From a virus, in the IMG/VR virus record IMGVR_UViG_3300042542_003512, positions 1 to 39,989 of that record: 39,989 bases of DNA; one strand, 5' to 3'. The position numbers were made by a program, and so were the translations under genes. Position 1 is the stretch's first letter, and each line of letters starts with the position of its first letter. A model generated the notes under the pieces. The model did no database searches and had not been told where the DNA came from. It was given only the letters and a program-made list of their open reading frames with translations. Shown here piece by piece: positions 15,539 through 23,546 of the stretch.

Positions 15539-15885
15539 GGCTTCGTCCTCTCAATGATCCGCTGGCCGAAGAAGACGATCTTCTCCCCGTCGTAGACCGC
15601 GCTGTCCTGACCCGGCTTGCCCCGGCCCTGCCGCAGTGCAGCAACGCGCCACGCCGCCTTGAAGGCGTTGGCCACGTCGTACTCCATCCGCAGCGCCTCA
15701 ATGATGTCGTTGCACTCGGCTGTGTACGGCTCGCCGCCGGACGTGGGCCGCTCGACGCGCACCTTGTAGTAGTCGCTGCTACCGCCAGTCAGCTCGGCTG
15801 CAGGCGGCTCGTGTGACTGAAAGCAGGCCATCACGTTAGGCAGCGTCCGGTGCTCTTCGCCGCATGTCGAACAGGTGTAGCTCAT
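15535..15885 (-). CDS. Zinc-ribbon protein with DUF3310-like helical domain
   Basis: 116 residues. The N-terminus has a C5-x2-C8 pair and a later C21-x2-H24, a possible zinc finger. The C-terminal half (CNDIIEALRMEYDVANAFKA, then AWRVAALRQGRGKPGQD and AVYDGEKIVFFGQRI) follows the order found in phage DUF3310 proteins: an xxIEAL helix, NAFKAxWR and a late helix. DUF3310 function is not well defined. Overlaps both neighbours by 4 bases, so it is translationally coupled. Confidence 0.6.
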   Translation of the reverse strand: MSYTCSTCGEEHRTLPNVMACFQSHEPPAAELTGGSSDYYKVRVERPTSGGEPYTAECNDIIEALRMEYDVANAFKAAWRVAALRQGRGKPGQDSAVYDGEKIVFFGQRIIERTKP

Positions 15886-16415
15886 TTCTTGTTACCTTTT
15901 CCGTGGTTGGGATGGAAGCCGTAGTCCTTCTCGGATTGTTTTCTGGCTGCTGCGGCCTCCTCCAAAGACGTGAAAGAGCCTAGATATATTTTACGCCGGT
16001 TAACCTTTATCTCAGCACACCAGCGGTCGCGGCGCGTGTCCCGCCAGACGCCAGTTACGCCGCTTGTGTTACCCTTTGAGATAGTAGCATTTCGAGCATT
16101 CTCCGTATTATCGACAACGCGTAAGTTGCTGATCCGGTTGTCTCCCCTGTCCCCGTTGATGTGATCTACTTGGCCGTGAGGCCATGCACCGTGTTGCAAC
16201 GCCCATACGACGCGATGAGCCAGATGTTGTTGCCCATCAAGGCGGCCCGTCCGGTAGCCTTGGAACGACGCCGTAAAAGCTTCCTTCCCAGCCCAGCGCG
16301 TGTTCCAACTGTTTGAGCCAAGCGGGTTCATTCGCCACGCCAGCCGACCACTTTCTGGATCTAGCGCAAGACGCTGCTGAAGATACTCCGGCGCGGGAAG
16401 TTCACTGTTTCGCAT
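15882..16415 (-). CDS. HNH homing endonuclease with C-terminal AP2 domain
   Basis: 177 residues. HNH fold around 66-110: H67, VDHINGD at 83-89, N93 and NLRVVDNTENARN. An AP2 DNA-binding domain follows at about 117-162 (GVTGVWRDTRRDRWCAEI, then YLGSFTSLEEAAAAR). HNH-AP2 enzymes are free-standing homing nucleases that cut phage DNA and spread their own gene. The gene looks less GC-rich than its neighbours and has a sigma70-like promoter of its own, both signs of separate arrival. Confidence 0.92.
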   Translation of the reverse strand: MRNSELPAPEYLQQRLALDPESGRLAWRMNPLGSNSWNTRWAGKEAFTASFQGYRTGRLDGQQHLAHRVVWALQHGAWPHGQVDHINGDRGDNRISNLRVVDNTENARNATISKGNTSGVTGVWRDTRRDRWCAEIKVNRRKIYLGSFTSLEEAAAARKQSEKDYGFHPNHGKGNKK

Positions 16416-16421
16416 ATGACG

Positions 16422-16449
16422 GTTCTACAGATTGAAGTTAAAAAGTCAA
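16422..16449 (-). promoter_or_regulatory. Candidate promoter of the HNH-AP2 gene
   Basis: On the minus strand TTGACT (16449-16444), 16-base spacer, TAGAAC (16427-16422), in an AT-rich 34-base gap between the helicase stop and the HNH start. It lacks the TTGCAA/ATCAGCAAC pattern of the other early promoters. The resulting leader would be very short, and no good Shine-Dalgarno is visible, so the call is tentative. Confidence 0.4.
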
Positions 16450-17817
16450 TCAAAGACCCGCATCTTTGCGGCGCGACATCGCTTTTAGTAGAACTTCCTG
16501 CACGCTCTTTTTTGAGGCCAAGCGATCCATTACCGCCTCGTCTACCGTGTCGCGGGCAAGGATCGGATAGACGAACACAGGACGGTCAAACCCGGCCTGT
16601 TTTTGCCGCATCGGGCCGATGCGCTCGATGATCTGTAGGTATTCTTCAAGGCTCCAATTTACGCCAAAAAACGTGATTATGTTGCCCCCGTACTGGAGTG
16701 AGATGCCGTGGCCTGCCGATGCAGGGTGAGCGAAAAGTAGTTCGATTTCCCCCCGGTTCCACTGCCTGATCGTATCAGGGTCAGCGTCCAGCACCCGGCC
16801 TTTAGGGTAGCGCTTGCGTAGCCGGGCCAAGTCGTGCTTGAAATTGTAGGCCACCAAGACGGGCGCGCCGTTGGCCTCCTCAATGACGCTGTCCAGCGCC
16901 TCCAGCTTGGCATCGTGCACCGCCTCCCAGTTGCCGTATTCATCCGTGTACAGCGCCCCGTTGGCGAGCTGCAGGCACTTCTGCGTCCGCACCGCCGCGT
17001 TGGCCGCCTCGACGCCCTCCGCGCCGATGGCGGTGTACATCTCCTCCTCCATGTCGTTGTACGCGCGGCGCGCCGCAGGCGGCAGGTCAACGTAGATCGG
17101 GCTGGTGATGGGCTCATCGACGGGCAGGCCGCGCACGGTCAGGCAGATGTCCTTGAGCCGCTCCTGCACTTCCTCTTGCGTGTGGTCGTAGGGCACGAGG
17201 CTGTAGCCGTCGTAGCCCTTGCGGAACCAGCGCTCGCTGAAGGCGGAGAACGTCTGCCCCAGACGCTTGCCCTTGTCCAAGAACCAGACCTGACCCCAGA
17301 GGTCCTTCACCCCGTTGGGCGCAGGGGTGCCTGTCAGGCCGATGAAGCGCGTGACGTGCGTGTGGGCCACCTGACCTAGCGCGCGTGCCCGTGAGCCGCC
17401 CTGACGCAGCCTGAAGGACTTCAGCCGGGTGAACTCGTCGGCGACCACGGTGCGGAACGGCCACGCCTCGCCGAGCGTCTCGCGCAACCAGACGAGGTTG
17501 TCGTAGTTAGTCGTGTAGATGTCGGCCGGCGTGTCGAGCGCCGCCTGACGCTGCTTCGGCGTGCCGGTGATGACCGACACGCGCAGGTGCGACAGGTGCG
17601 GCCACTTCTTGACCTCGTCCGGCCACGTGGAGCGCGCCACGCGCAGCGGTGCCAGCACCAGCACCGGGTACACGTCCTCGACCACGGAGAGCGCCTCCAG
17701 CGCCGTCAGGGTGGTGACGGTCTTGCCGCCGCCCATGGGCATCCACAGGGCGGCCCTGCGCTCCTTGTACAGGTGCGCGAGGGCCTCCTTCTGGTAGTCG
17801 TGCGGCTTGAAGGTCAC
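16450..17817 (-). CDS. SNF2-type superfamily 2 DNA helicase/translocase
   Basis: 455 residues from a GTG preceded by AGAGGAAGG; an in-frame TTG at 17832 is less likely because that ribosome site lies after it. Motifs: DYQ at 7-9, Walker A MGGGKT at 28-33, DEFT at 127-130, motif III LTGTPAPNG at 161-169, motif VI QIIERIGPMRQ at 395-405. SNF2-like phage helicases translocate on or unwind DNA in replication and recombination, and appear with DUF2800, DUF2815 and VRR-NUC genes in many phages, as here. Substrate preference is not readable. Confidence 0.92.
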   Translation of the reverse strand: MTFKPHDYQKEALAHLYKERRAALWMPMGGGKTVTTLTALEALSVVEDVYPVLVLAPLRVARSTWPDEVKKWPHLSHLRVSVITGTPKQRQAALDTPADIYTTNYDNLVWLRETLGEAWPFRTVVADEFTRLKSFRLRQGGSRARALGQVAHTHVTRFIGLTGTPAPNGVKDLWGQVWFLDKGKRLGQTFSAFSERWFRKGYDGYSLVPYDHTQEEVQERLKDICLTVRGLPVDEPITSPIYVDLPPAARRAYNDMEEEMYTAIGAEGVEAANAAVRTQKCLQLANGALYTDEYGNWEAVHDAKLEALDSVIEEANGAPVLVAYNFKHDLARLRKRYPKGRVLDADPDTIRQWNRGEIELLFAHPASAGHGISLQYGGNIITFFGVNWSLEEYLQIIERIGPMRQKQAGFDRPVFVYPILARDTVDEAVMDRLASKKSVQEVLLKAMSRRKDAGL

Positions 17818-17828
17818 GCGCCTTCCTC

Positions 17829-18257
17829 TCAAGCGAAATGATAATCGTAGACCTGATCGAAGGGAACCGCTTCGCCGGCCTGACGAGCCTCGTGACGCTC
17901 ACGAGCGGCCCAATAACCGACGGCGTCCAGCTCCTGATAAGCCGCCGAACCGTAAGCCGGATCGATCTCGTCCCAATGAGCTTCGTTAAGAGCGCCACCG
18001 GCGGCAACGTGAGCTTCGATACGCGCCAGAAGCGCAACGACTGCGTCTTGAGCTTCGTTGTTCCAACGACGGGCCCAATACGCGCCTTCTTCTTCGTCGT
18101 AACGCTTGGCGTGATCCAGAAAAGAATGAGCGTGAGCCCAACGATGACCGGCTTCATCCTCGGCCACTACGTAAAACGAACGACCCACGATAACCGAACC
18201 GTCTTCATCACGACCCAGATCGACCAGATCGTCGCGAACTCGAAAAGAAAGTGCCAT
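17829..18257 (-). CDS. Acidic protein of unknown function
   Basis: 142 residues, acidic and rich in Trp, Tyr and His (FLDHAKRYDEEEGAYWARRW, WDEIDPAYGS, YWAARERHEARQ, YDYHFA). A leader of the shared phage type (ATCAGCAAC, then AGGAG) lies just upstream. This makes it a promoter-proximal gene for the distal part of the early block, and decides against a slightly longer frame on the opposite strand. No family is recognised. Confidence 0.7.
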   Translation of the reverse strand: MALSFRVRDDLVDLGRDEDGSVIVGRSFYVVAEDEAGHRWAHAHSFLDHAKRYDEEEGAYWARRWNNEAQDAVVALLARIEAHVAAGGALNEAHWDEIDPAYGSAAYQELDAVGYWAARERHEARQAGEAVPFDQVYDYHFA

Positions 18258-18276
18258 TTGGGTAACTCCTGTTTGC

Positions 18277-18319
18277 GTTGCTGATGCACCTTATTGGCAC
18301 ATGCAATCAGGCATTGCAA
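18277..18319 (-). promoter_or_regulatory. Phage promoter-leader module, copy driving 17829-18257
   Basis: TTGCAA (18319-18314), 17-base spacer, CAATAA at the -10 position, then ATCAGCAAC starting at 18285 on the minus strand, 34 bases from the TTGCAA start. AGGAG follows before the ATG at 18257. The -35 box lies in the 3' end of the VRR-NUC gene. Best -10 match among the five copies. Confidence 0.6.
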
Positions 18320-18603
18320 CCCCCCTCCCGAACTTTTTTCACGATCTCGTCGATGTCCTCAATCGACCGCGCGATGAAGACCGGGACGCCGTCGCCGCGC
18401 ATGCGCTCGATCTCGCGCTGCTGGTGGCCGCTGAGACGGTCGCCGTCCGCCTTGATCTCGACGAAGGCGGCGCGCGGCCACTCCCACCAGATGAAGCAGT
18501 CAGGGCAGCCCCTGCGACCTTCCCAGCGCGTTTTGCGGTACTGGCCGCCACTCTTCTGGACGACGCGCTTCAGGTGCTCCTGCAGCTTGCCGGCGGGCGT
18601 CAC
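18307..18603 (-). CDS. VRR-NUC domain nuclease
   Basis: 98 residues from a GTG that overlaps the upstream TGA (GTGA); another in-frame GTG at 18621 is possible. The VRR-NUC signature is visible: GCPDCF with P-D, AAFVEIKADGD with E-x-K, and a following Gln (HQQREIER). These stand-alone phage PD-(D/E)XK nucleases resolve or trim branched DNA and usually sit with an SNF2-like helicase, as here. Metal-dependent nuclease activity is inferred from intact residues. Confidence 0.88.
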   Translation of the reverse strand: MTPAGKLQEHLKRVVQKSGGQYRKTRWEGRRGCPDCFIWWEWPRAAFVEIKADGDRLSGHQQREIERMRGDGVPVFIARSIEDIDEIVKKVREGGCNA

Positions 18604-19136
18604 TGCTCCTCGCAGCTCCACACCGTGTCGGACAGCTTCAGCCTCGGCCGCTCGCCCTCGACGGTGAAGCTCTTGTCGATGAAGCGCAGCTTGTTGGTCG
18701 GCAGGATCAACAAGCGTTCACCATTTGTCCGCATGAACATGAACTCCTTGCTCTGGCTCGGGTGTTCGCTGTAGCCGTCGCCGATGGGCACCGCCGTGAA
18801 CAGATAGTCGCACAGGATGCCGGCCGTGCTGCGCGCCTGCAGCCCGGTCAGGAACGTGTAACGCAGCAGCGAGAACTGGGTGCCGTAGCAATTCCACATC
18901 TGAGCCTGTGGCAGTGTCCAGTCGTCCGGCTCGGCGCTGAACGCGAGGGCGTGTGGGGGCAGATTTCTGAACACCGCGCCACACTCAAGCATGACCGTGC
19001 AGCCCCACGCGCGGCCGGGGTGGCTATGCAAAGCAAACCAAACCGCCTCTTCGTACCCGGTGCCGCCCTCGCGGATGAACGATTGATCGACCCAGACGTA
19101 CTGGTGATGGGGTAGTGACGCGCTGGCGGTGTTCAT
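18600..19136 (-). CDS. Conserved phage protein of replication cassette, unknown
   Basis: 178 residues; ATG at 19136, one base after the polymerase stop. Mixed alpha/beta, rich in aromatic residues; GYEEAVWFALHSHPGRAWGC and NCYGTQFSLLRYTFLTGL are among the most distinctive stretches. I have the impression of similar proteins next to polymerase genes in related phages, but I cannot name a domain. Coupled to polymerase and VRR-NUC, so a DNA-metabolism role is plausible. Confidence 0.7.
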   Translation of the reverse strand: MNTASASLPHHQYVWVDQSFIREGGTGYEEAVWFALHSHPGRAWGCTVMLECGAVFRNLPPHALAFSAEPDDWTLPQAQMWNCYGTQFSLLRYTFLTGLQARSTAGILCDYLFTAVPIGDGYSEHPSQSKEFMFMRTNGERLLILPTNKLRFIDKSFTVEGERPRLKLSDTVWSCEEQ

Positions 19137-19137
19137 A

Positions 19138-21096
19138 TCAGTCCTTGCGGTAACGGTACGCCTCGAACCCGGCGGCGGCAAGCGGCAGGCCGACCGACCA
19201 ACTCGGATTGGTGGACATGAGCGCGGCCAGCCCCTCGCTGCTGTACGCCGGCTCGTCCGGCGTCTCGCAGACCAGCTCATCGTGTACGCGAATGCAGACG
19301 CTGTAGCCGGCCTCCTCGGCGCGCAGCATGCCGGACATGAACACGTCGCGGGCGATGGCCTGTACGGCATTCTCGACCAGCTTGCCGCCGTAGGTGTCGA
19401 GGCGCTGCCACTTGCGCGTGTACTGGTTGATGCCCTCGTAGGACAGGCTGCCGCTGTCCGACACCTCCGGGCGCGGGTAGCACAGGTAGCGGCCGCTCGG
19501 CAGCTTCATCCGCAGCCACGCGATGCCCTGCGCGTCGGGCTTCACGTCGAATATGATCCGGTCGCCAAAGCTCTCGCCCAGATTGTTGATGGCTGACCGC
19601 GCGGCCGCCTCCATGTCGTACCACAGGTTGCGCGTGCGCGGGTGGGCCTTGCGCCACGCCGTCACGATCTCTTGGATGGCCTCGTCGGTCATTGCGTCGA
19701 ACACCGCGCCGCCCATAACCCGGTATGCGCCCACGCCTCCTTGGTAACCTCCAGCCAACTCGGGCACCTTGCCCTGCAGTTGCCGCTCGGCCTTGGTGAT
19801 GTCGCCGGGGTCCTTGCCGAGAATGCGGCCGGCGGTGACCTTGTACAGGTCGTGCCCGTCGCCTCGGTCGTAGGCCTTGAAGGCGGCGACCTTCCAGTCC
19901 TCGCCGGCCAGCCACGCCAGCACGCGGCCCTCAATGTTCGACAGGTCGGCGATGACCAGCTTGCTGCCCTCGGGGGCGACCAGCGCCCCGCGCACGGCGA
20001 ACGCGCAGCGCTCGCTGATGTTGTCCCAGATCAGGTGCTCACAGTCCGCCTTCATGGCCGCGACCGTGATCGCCTGCACGTCATCGTCGAACCAGTCAGG
20101 CGAGCGCGGCAGGTTCTGCGGCTGGAACAGCCGGCCGGCGTCGCGGCCAGTGCGCGCCGCGCCGCAGAACTGGATCAGGCCGCGCAGGCGGCCGTCTCGG
20201 TTCGTGGCGTTGAGCAGCACGCTGTACTTGGCAGGGCTCGTGGCGGCGGCCTGCTGGCGTATCTCCAGCAGCTCGCGCACCTGCGGATCGAGATCACCGC
20301 CGAGCAAGTTGCCGAGCGTGGCGCGCGTCAGGTCCTCGGTCTCAAAGCCGTGGGCGTCCTTGAGGTGGTCGAGCAGGCGCTGGCGCTGTGTGGCGGACGT
20401 GACGCTGCCGCCCGTCAGCTTGGCGGCACGAGTGGCCAGAGATCGTCCAGCTCGGTCGAAAGCTCGAAGAGCAGCTCGGGCGAAAACAGTATCCACGGCA
20501 ACGCCACGGTCGTTAATTCCTTGGTCACACCGCCACAGGTGCCGCTCATGATCACTATCGTTCCAAGGCGGCAGTCGTCCAAGTACGTCTCGCATTGCGT
20601 CCACATCGAGGCGGGCGTATTCGGCGAAGGCCATCCACTCATCGGGGTGCGTCTCCCGCGTTGCGCGCCGGGTCTTCCAGTTCGAGGGACACGGCTTCGT
20701 CAGGAGGTGTATCAGTTTCTTCCCCGCCTTGTCTTTAGCTTTATCTTGCGGCACGTTCAGCACGTCGCAGAGCTGGCCCAGCGAGCCGGGCAGGCTGTGC
20801 TGCAGGGCCAGCACCATCGTGTCGATGATCTTCTCCACGGGGATGTGGACGCCCTGCTCGCGCAGGACGGTGCGGTCGAAGTTGCTGTTGTGGATCACGA
20901 TGCGTTCGGCGGTGTCGATCATCATCTGCAGCGCGTCACGCCAGTGCGGCATGTCCTGCGTATCCCAGACCGCAACAGGCTCGTCGTCCCACGCAAACGC
21001 CACCAGCATCACCTCGGCGTCCTCCGCATAGCGGTACGCGCCGTAGCTGATCTTGGTCTCGCAGAAGGTCTCTAAATCAAGGTAAAGGGTGTTCAT
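19138..21096 (-). CDS. polA-like: Family A DNA polymerase with 3'-5' exonuclease
   Basis: 652 residues. Proofreading domain: D7-L-E9, N72-F-D74 and Y160-xxx-D164, so all exonuclease carboxylates are present. Polymerase: ARTGR at 314-318, motif A D384-LSNIEGR, motif B region K443 to Y451-QG, motif C H605-D606-E607. There is no 5'-3' exonuclease domain, as usual for phage enzymes. This is the replicative polymerase of the phage. ATGA overlap with the gene upstream. Confidence 0.95.
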   Translation of the reverse strand: MNTLYLDLETFCETKISYGAYRYAEDAEVMLVAFAWDDEPVAVWDTQDMPHWRDALQMMIDTAERIVIHNSNFDRTVLREQGVHIPVEKIIDTMVLALQHSLPGSLGQLCDVLNVPQDKAKDKAGKKLIHLLTKPCPSNWKTRRATRETHPDEWMAFAEYARLDVDAMRDVLGRLPPWNDSDHERHLWRCDQGINDRGVAVDTVFARAALRAFDRAGRSLATRAAKLTGGSVTSATQRQRLLDHLKDAHGFETEDLTRATLGNLLGGDLDPQVRELLEIRQQAAATSPAKYSVLLNATNRDGRLRGLIQFCGAARTGRDAGRLFQPQNLPRSPDWFDDDVQAITVAAMKADCEHLIWDNISERCAFAVRGALVAPEGSKLVIADLSNIEGRVLAWLAGEDWKVAAFKAYDRGDGHDLYKVTAGRILGKDPGDITKAERQLQGKVPELAGGYQGGVGAYRVMGGAVFDAMTDEAIQEIVTAWRKAHPRTRNLWYDMEAAARSAINNLGESFGDRIIFDVKPDAQGIAWLRMKLPSGRYLCYPRPEVSDSGSLSYEGINQYTRKWQRLDTYGGKLVENAVQAIARDVFMSGMLRAEEAGYSVCIRVHDELVCETPDEPAYSSEGLAALMSTNPSWSVGLPLAAAGFEAYRYRKD

Positions 21097-21389
21097 CCCC
21101 GCTTGCCGTGGAGGATTTCGCTGACGCGGCCAATGTTTATGTTGTGCGCCTCGGCAAGCGCCTGATGCGCCATTTCCGGGTGGAGCTCCGCCATCCGGCG
21201 CACAGACGCGCGCACCGGCTGCGTCACGCGGCGGCTGGTGACGGGCGCACGCTCGTAGGCACGGCGGCGCGTCTCCTCCGACAGTTCATGGATTTTGTTG
21301 GCGATGTAGAGCTGCCGCCGGGCGAGCGCCTTGCTCTCCTCGGTGAAGGCGGCGATCAGTTCACGGATTTCGGGGATAGTGCGTTTCAT
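21093..21389 (-). CDS. Small basic helical protein with possible HTH, unknown
   Basis: 98 residues from the ATG at 21389, preceded by GAGGAG within the inverted-repeat leader. N-terminal helix (IPEIRELIAAFTEESKALAR), Arg-rich middle, and a C-terminal segment (ALAEAHNINIGRVSEILHGK) that reads like a helix-turn-helix recognition unit. A longer in-frame extension to 21494 would run through the hairpins and is rejected. It could be a DNA-binding regulator acting on its own structured leader; this is inference. Confidence 0.65.
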   Translation of the reverse strand: MKRTIPEIRELIAAFTEESKALARRQLYIANKIHELSEETRRRAYERAPVTSRRVTQPVRASVRRMAELHPEMAHQALAEAHNINIGRVSEILHGKRG

Positions 21390-21398
21390 GCTGATACT

Positions 21399-21480
21399 CC
21401 TCTGTTCAGGAGAGCCGCGCGCTTCGTGTATCAGCAACGCAGGAGACCCCGCACCCACGCGCGGCTCACCAGAACAGAGG
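21399..21480. repeat. 23-bp inverted repeat flanking a reversed leader copy
   Basis: Arms at 21399-21421 and 21458-21480 are reverse complements with 2 mismatches. The 36-base centre carries, on the plus strand, GTATCAGCAACGCAGGAG, the phage leader-Shine-Dalgarno motif, while all genes around point left. No plus-strand gene follows. Confidence 0.9.
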
Positions 21481-21519
21481 CGTGCCTGCCCCACTGGGGG
21501 TCAACAGGGCAGGCACGCC
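21479..21519. repeat. 13-bp perfect hairpin adjoining the 23-bp inverted repeat
   Basis: Arms 21479-21491 and 21507-21519 pair perfectly (GGCGTGCCTGCCC and its complement) around a 15-base loop. No T-run follows on either strand, so it is not a typical intrinsic terminator. It lies between the gapR-like stop and the next gene and may shape the mRNA or stop or slow transcription. Confidence 0.85.
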
Positions 21520-21531
21520 CGTTATATAGAC

Positions 21532-21786
21532 CTACAGGAGGTCCATGCCAATAGCCTTGGCGTAGGTGCTGAGCACGGCGAAGTGCTCATCCCTGTCGTC
21601 TTGAGCCATCTTACGGATGCGGACGATCTCGCGGAGTATCTTGCCATCATACCCACGGGCCTTGGCCTCGGTGTAGATGTCCTTGATGTCACCCGCGACG
21701 CCCTTCTTCTCCTCTTCGAGCGTCTCGATGCGCTCGACTAAGAGGCGCAGTTGCTCGCCTGCGCTGTTGTGGCCCTCGCCGCTCAC
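21532..21786 (-). CDS. gapR: GapR-like nucleoid protein (DUF2312)
   Basis: 84 residues from a GTG overlapping the upstream TGA (GTGA). It matches the GapR family closely: a first long helix with LVERIETLEEEKKGVAGDIK, then DIYTEAKARGYDGKILREIV, RIRK and a short C-terminal helix ending near AKAIGMD. Cellular GapR binds overtwisted, AT-rich DNA as a tetramer and supports replication and topoisomerase action in Caulobacter and relatives. In the phage, next to polymerase and recombination genes, it probably helps with replicating DNA or competes with the host protein. This is a strong marker of an alphaproteobacterial host. Confidence 0.9.
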   Translation of the reverse strand: MSGEGHNSAGEQLRLLVERIETLEEEKKGVAGDIKDIYTEAKARGYDGKILREIVRIRKMAQDDRDEHFAVLSTYAKAIGMDLL

Positions 21787-22361
21787 AGGAAGTCGTCCGC
21801 GTCGAGAGCGGCCAAGTCAGCAAAATCATTGGCAGATGCCGGGGTTGAGCCGCTGAAGTTCTCACCCTCGCCAGTCAGCATAATGCCGCGCAGCGAGCAG
21901 TTGATGCGCCGGCCCCACTTATTGTCCTGCGCCCATACGTCAAGCGAGGCGTTGACCACGGCACCGCTGTGAGCCTGCTGCTCAATTGCGCTCTTGCCCA
22001 AGACCTCTTCGTTGCGCCGATCATACACAGTCGGCTGTGTCTTGGCGTTCCGAGTAGACAGGTAGTGCATGCCCTCAAAGCCTGCGTAAACCTCGCCCGT
22101 CTTCTTTCGGTAAACCTTCTTCACAAAGGCGACCTTGCCGTCCTCGATAAGCCTGTTCAGGATGCTCTCGCCCTCGTCTTTCCACTCTTCCTTGGCAACT
22201 TTCAGCATAGCAGCCTCGATGGCCTTCTGCTGTTCGCTGCCCGGCTTGATGGCAAACTTCGCGCCGTAGGCGGGGGTATTCTCCCCAAAGGCCTTCGGCT
22301 CAGCAATCGCAGGGAACGACAGGGTGACGTTCTTGATGCGGATTTGTGTCTTAGCAGTCAT
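21783..22361 (-). CDS. ssDNA-binding-type protein (DUF2815)
   Basis: 192 residues. The family pattern is clear: IKNVTLSFPAIAEPKAFG, YGAKFAIKPGSEQQ, YAGFEGMHYLSTRNAKTQP and VNASLDVWAQDNKWGRRINC. The C-terminus is acidic (ADLAALDADDFL), as in single-stranded DNA-binding proteins that contact partners through an acidic tail. DUF2815 genes nearly always accompany DUF2800 and family A polymerase genes in phages, as here. Binding ssDNA is an inference from structure-based annotation of the family. Confidence 0.88.
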   Translation of the reverse strand: MTAKTQIRIKNVTLSFPAIAEPKAFGENTPAYGAKFAIKPGSEQQKAIEAAMLKVAKEEWKDEGESILNRLIEDGKVAFVKKVYRKKTGEVYAGFEGMHYLSTRNAKTQPTVYDRRNEEVLGKSAIEQQAHSGAVVNASLDVWAQDNKWGRRINCSLRGIMLTGEGENFSGSTPASANDFADLAALDADDFL

Positions 22362-22373
22362 GCAATTATCCTC

Positions 22374-23546
22374 TTATGCGATTAAATCGCGGAAGTCGTC
22401 CGCGACTGATTGAACGGTCAGTGCTGACCGCTTATCCGTGGCGGGTGCCACAGATGGCTTGCCCTCGGCGCGGGAGATCAGGGCCTGTGCCCGCTCCCAA
22501 CGCTTGGGTGTGTCTTTGAGCAGCTTCTCCGCCTTGGTCGGCGAGATCAGGCTGTAGTCGTACATCTCGTCCTGCCGCAGGCGGAAGCTCTTGAACAGGG
22601 CCTCGACCTCGGCCTCGCTGTTCCACTTGCGGTTGCCGCGCTTGCCCTCGACCAGCTTGTAGCCGTCAACCGACTGACCGGCCAACAGGCGACGCTCAAC
22701 CTCGGCGCGGACGGCCTTGCACCAGTGCTCGACCAGCTCCACCTTGGACATGGCCACGGACAGGTAGTTGTCGCCCGTCGTCGTGTCCGGCGTGAGGAAC
22801 TCATCGAGCGTGGCCGATCCGCTGACGACCTCTGCCACCTCGGCGGCAAGGGCCGGGCACACGGCCTTGGCCTTGCAGAAGCGGCACTGCTTCTCACCGG
22901 GCACGAGCGGTGCGTCGGGCTGGCGCGTGGCTTCAGCCGCCTCGGCCGCCCGCCGCTTGAAGGCCCACAGGTCGCCCACGTAAATCCAATGCTCGGAGAC
23001 GTGGTTCAGGCGCGGCTGGTGGATGACCATGCAGACCTGATCGAACTCGCCGAGCTGGTCGCACTGCTCCAGTGCGCCAAGCGCGTACATCATGAGCTGC
23101 GGATTGTCGCCCGCATCAACCTTCACCCCCATGCCAAACTTGAGATCGACCACAAACAGCGCGCGGTTGGCCGTGTCCACCACAATGGCGTCGCTGGTGC
23201 CGCCGGCACCGTCCTCGCCCGTAATGTGGCCGATGGGCACGCGCTGCTCGACCAGCAGCAGGCCGTGCTCGCCGTAGTCAATGACGAGGCGGCAGTAGTC
23301 GTCTACGTGGTCGGCCATGCTCTGGGTCACGGTGAAGGCGAACCCATCCACGTCGTGCTGCTCGCCGACGCGCTTGAACGGGTGCTGGCCGGTGCCGTCG
23401 AGGTACTCACTGGCGAGCGTGTGCGCCAGCGTGCCCTCGGCGGCGTAGGAGCTGCTCTGGTCGGGGAATGGGGCCTCAAGGGCGACGCTGCCGGGGCACG
23501 CCATCCAGCGGTGCGCGCCCGATGGGCTGAGCTTGGCGTGTGCCAT
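22374..23546 (-). CDS. Cas4/RecB-like exonuclease (DUF2800)
   Basis: 390 residues. PD-(D/E)XK residues are intact: GTLAH with H42, TSDA with D119, D134-L-K136, and Q150-xxx-Y154. Four cysteines (C17, C221, C224, C230) match the Cas4-type iron-sulfur cluster arrangement. Such phage proteins are proposed to resect DNA ends for the paired DUF2815 protein, a lambda-Exo/Bet-like recombination unit. It starts in a TGATG overlap with the gene upstream. Confidence 0.9.
   Translation of the reverse strand: MAHAKLSPSGAHRWMACPGSVALEAPFPDQSSSYAAEGTLAHTLASEYLDGTGQHPFKRVGEQHDVDGFAFTVTQSMADHVDDYCRLVIDYGEHGLLLVEQRVPIGHITGEDGAGGTSDAIVVDTANRALFVVDLKFGMGVKVDAGDNPQLMMYALGALEQCDQLGEFDQVCMVIHQPRLNHVSEHWIYVGDLWAFKRRAAEAAEATRQPDAPLVPGEKQCRFCKAKAVCPALAAEVAEVVSGSATLDEFLTPDTTTGDNYLSVAMSKVELVEHWCKAVRAEVERRLLAGQSVDGYKLVEGKRGNRKWNSEAEVEALFKSFRLRQDEMYDYSLISPTKAEKLLKDTPKRWERAQALISRAEGKPSVAPATDKRSALTVQSVADDFRDLIA

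Noticed and set aside
17838-18284. 148-residue plus-strand frame slightly longer than the minus gene 17829-18257
   Set aside because: The minus frame has the shared leader, a ribosome site and fits the leftward block; the plus frame has none of these.
19642-21075. 477-residue plus-strand frame opposite DNA polymerase
   Set aside because: All polymerase and exonuclease motifs are on the minus strand; this is a shadow.
21390-21494. N-terminal extension of the 98-residue gene through the hairpins
   Set aside because: The added residues come from inverted repeats, and a good ribosome site precedes the ATG at 21389.
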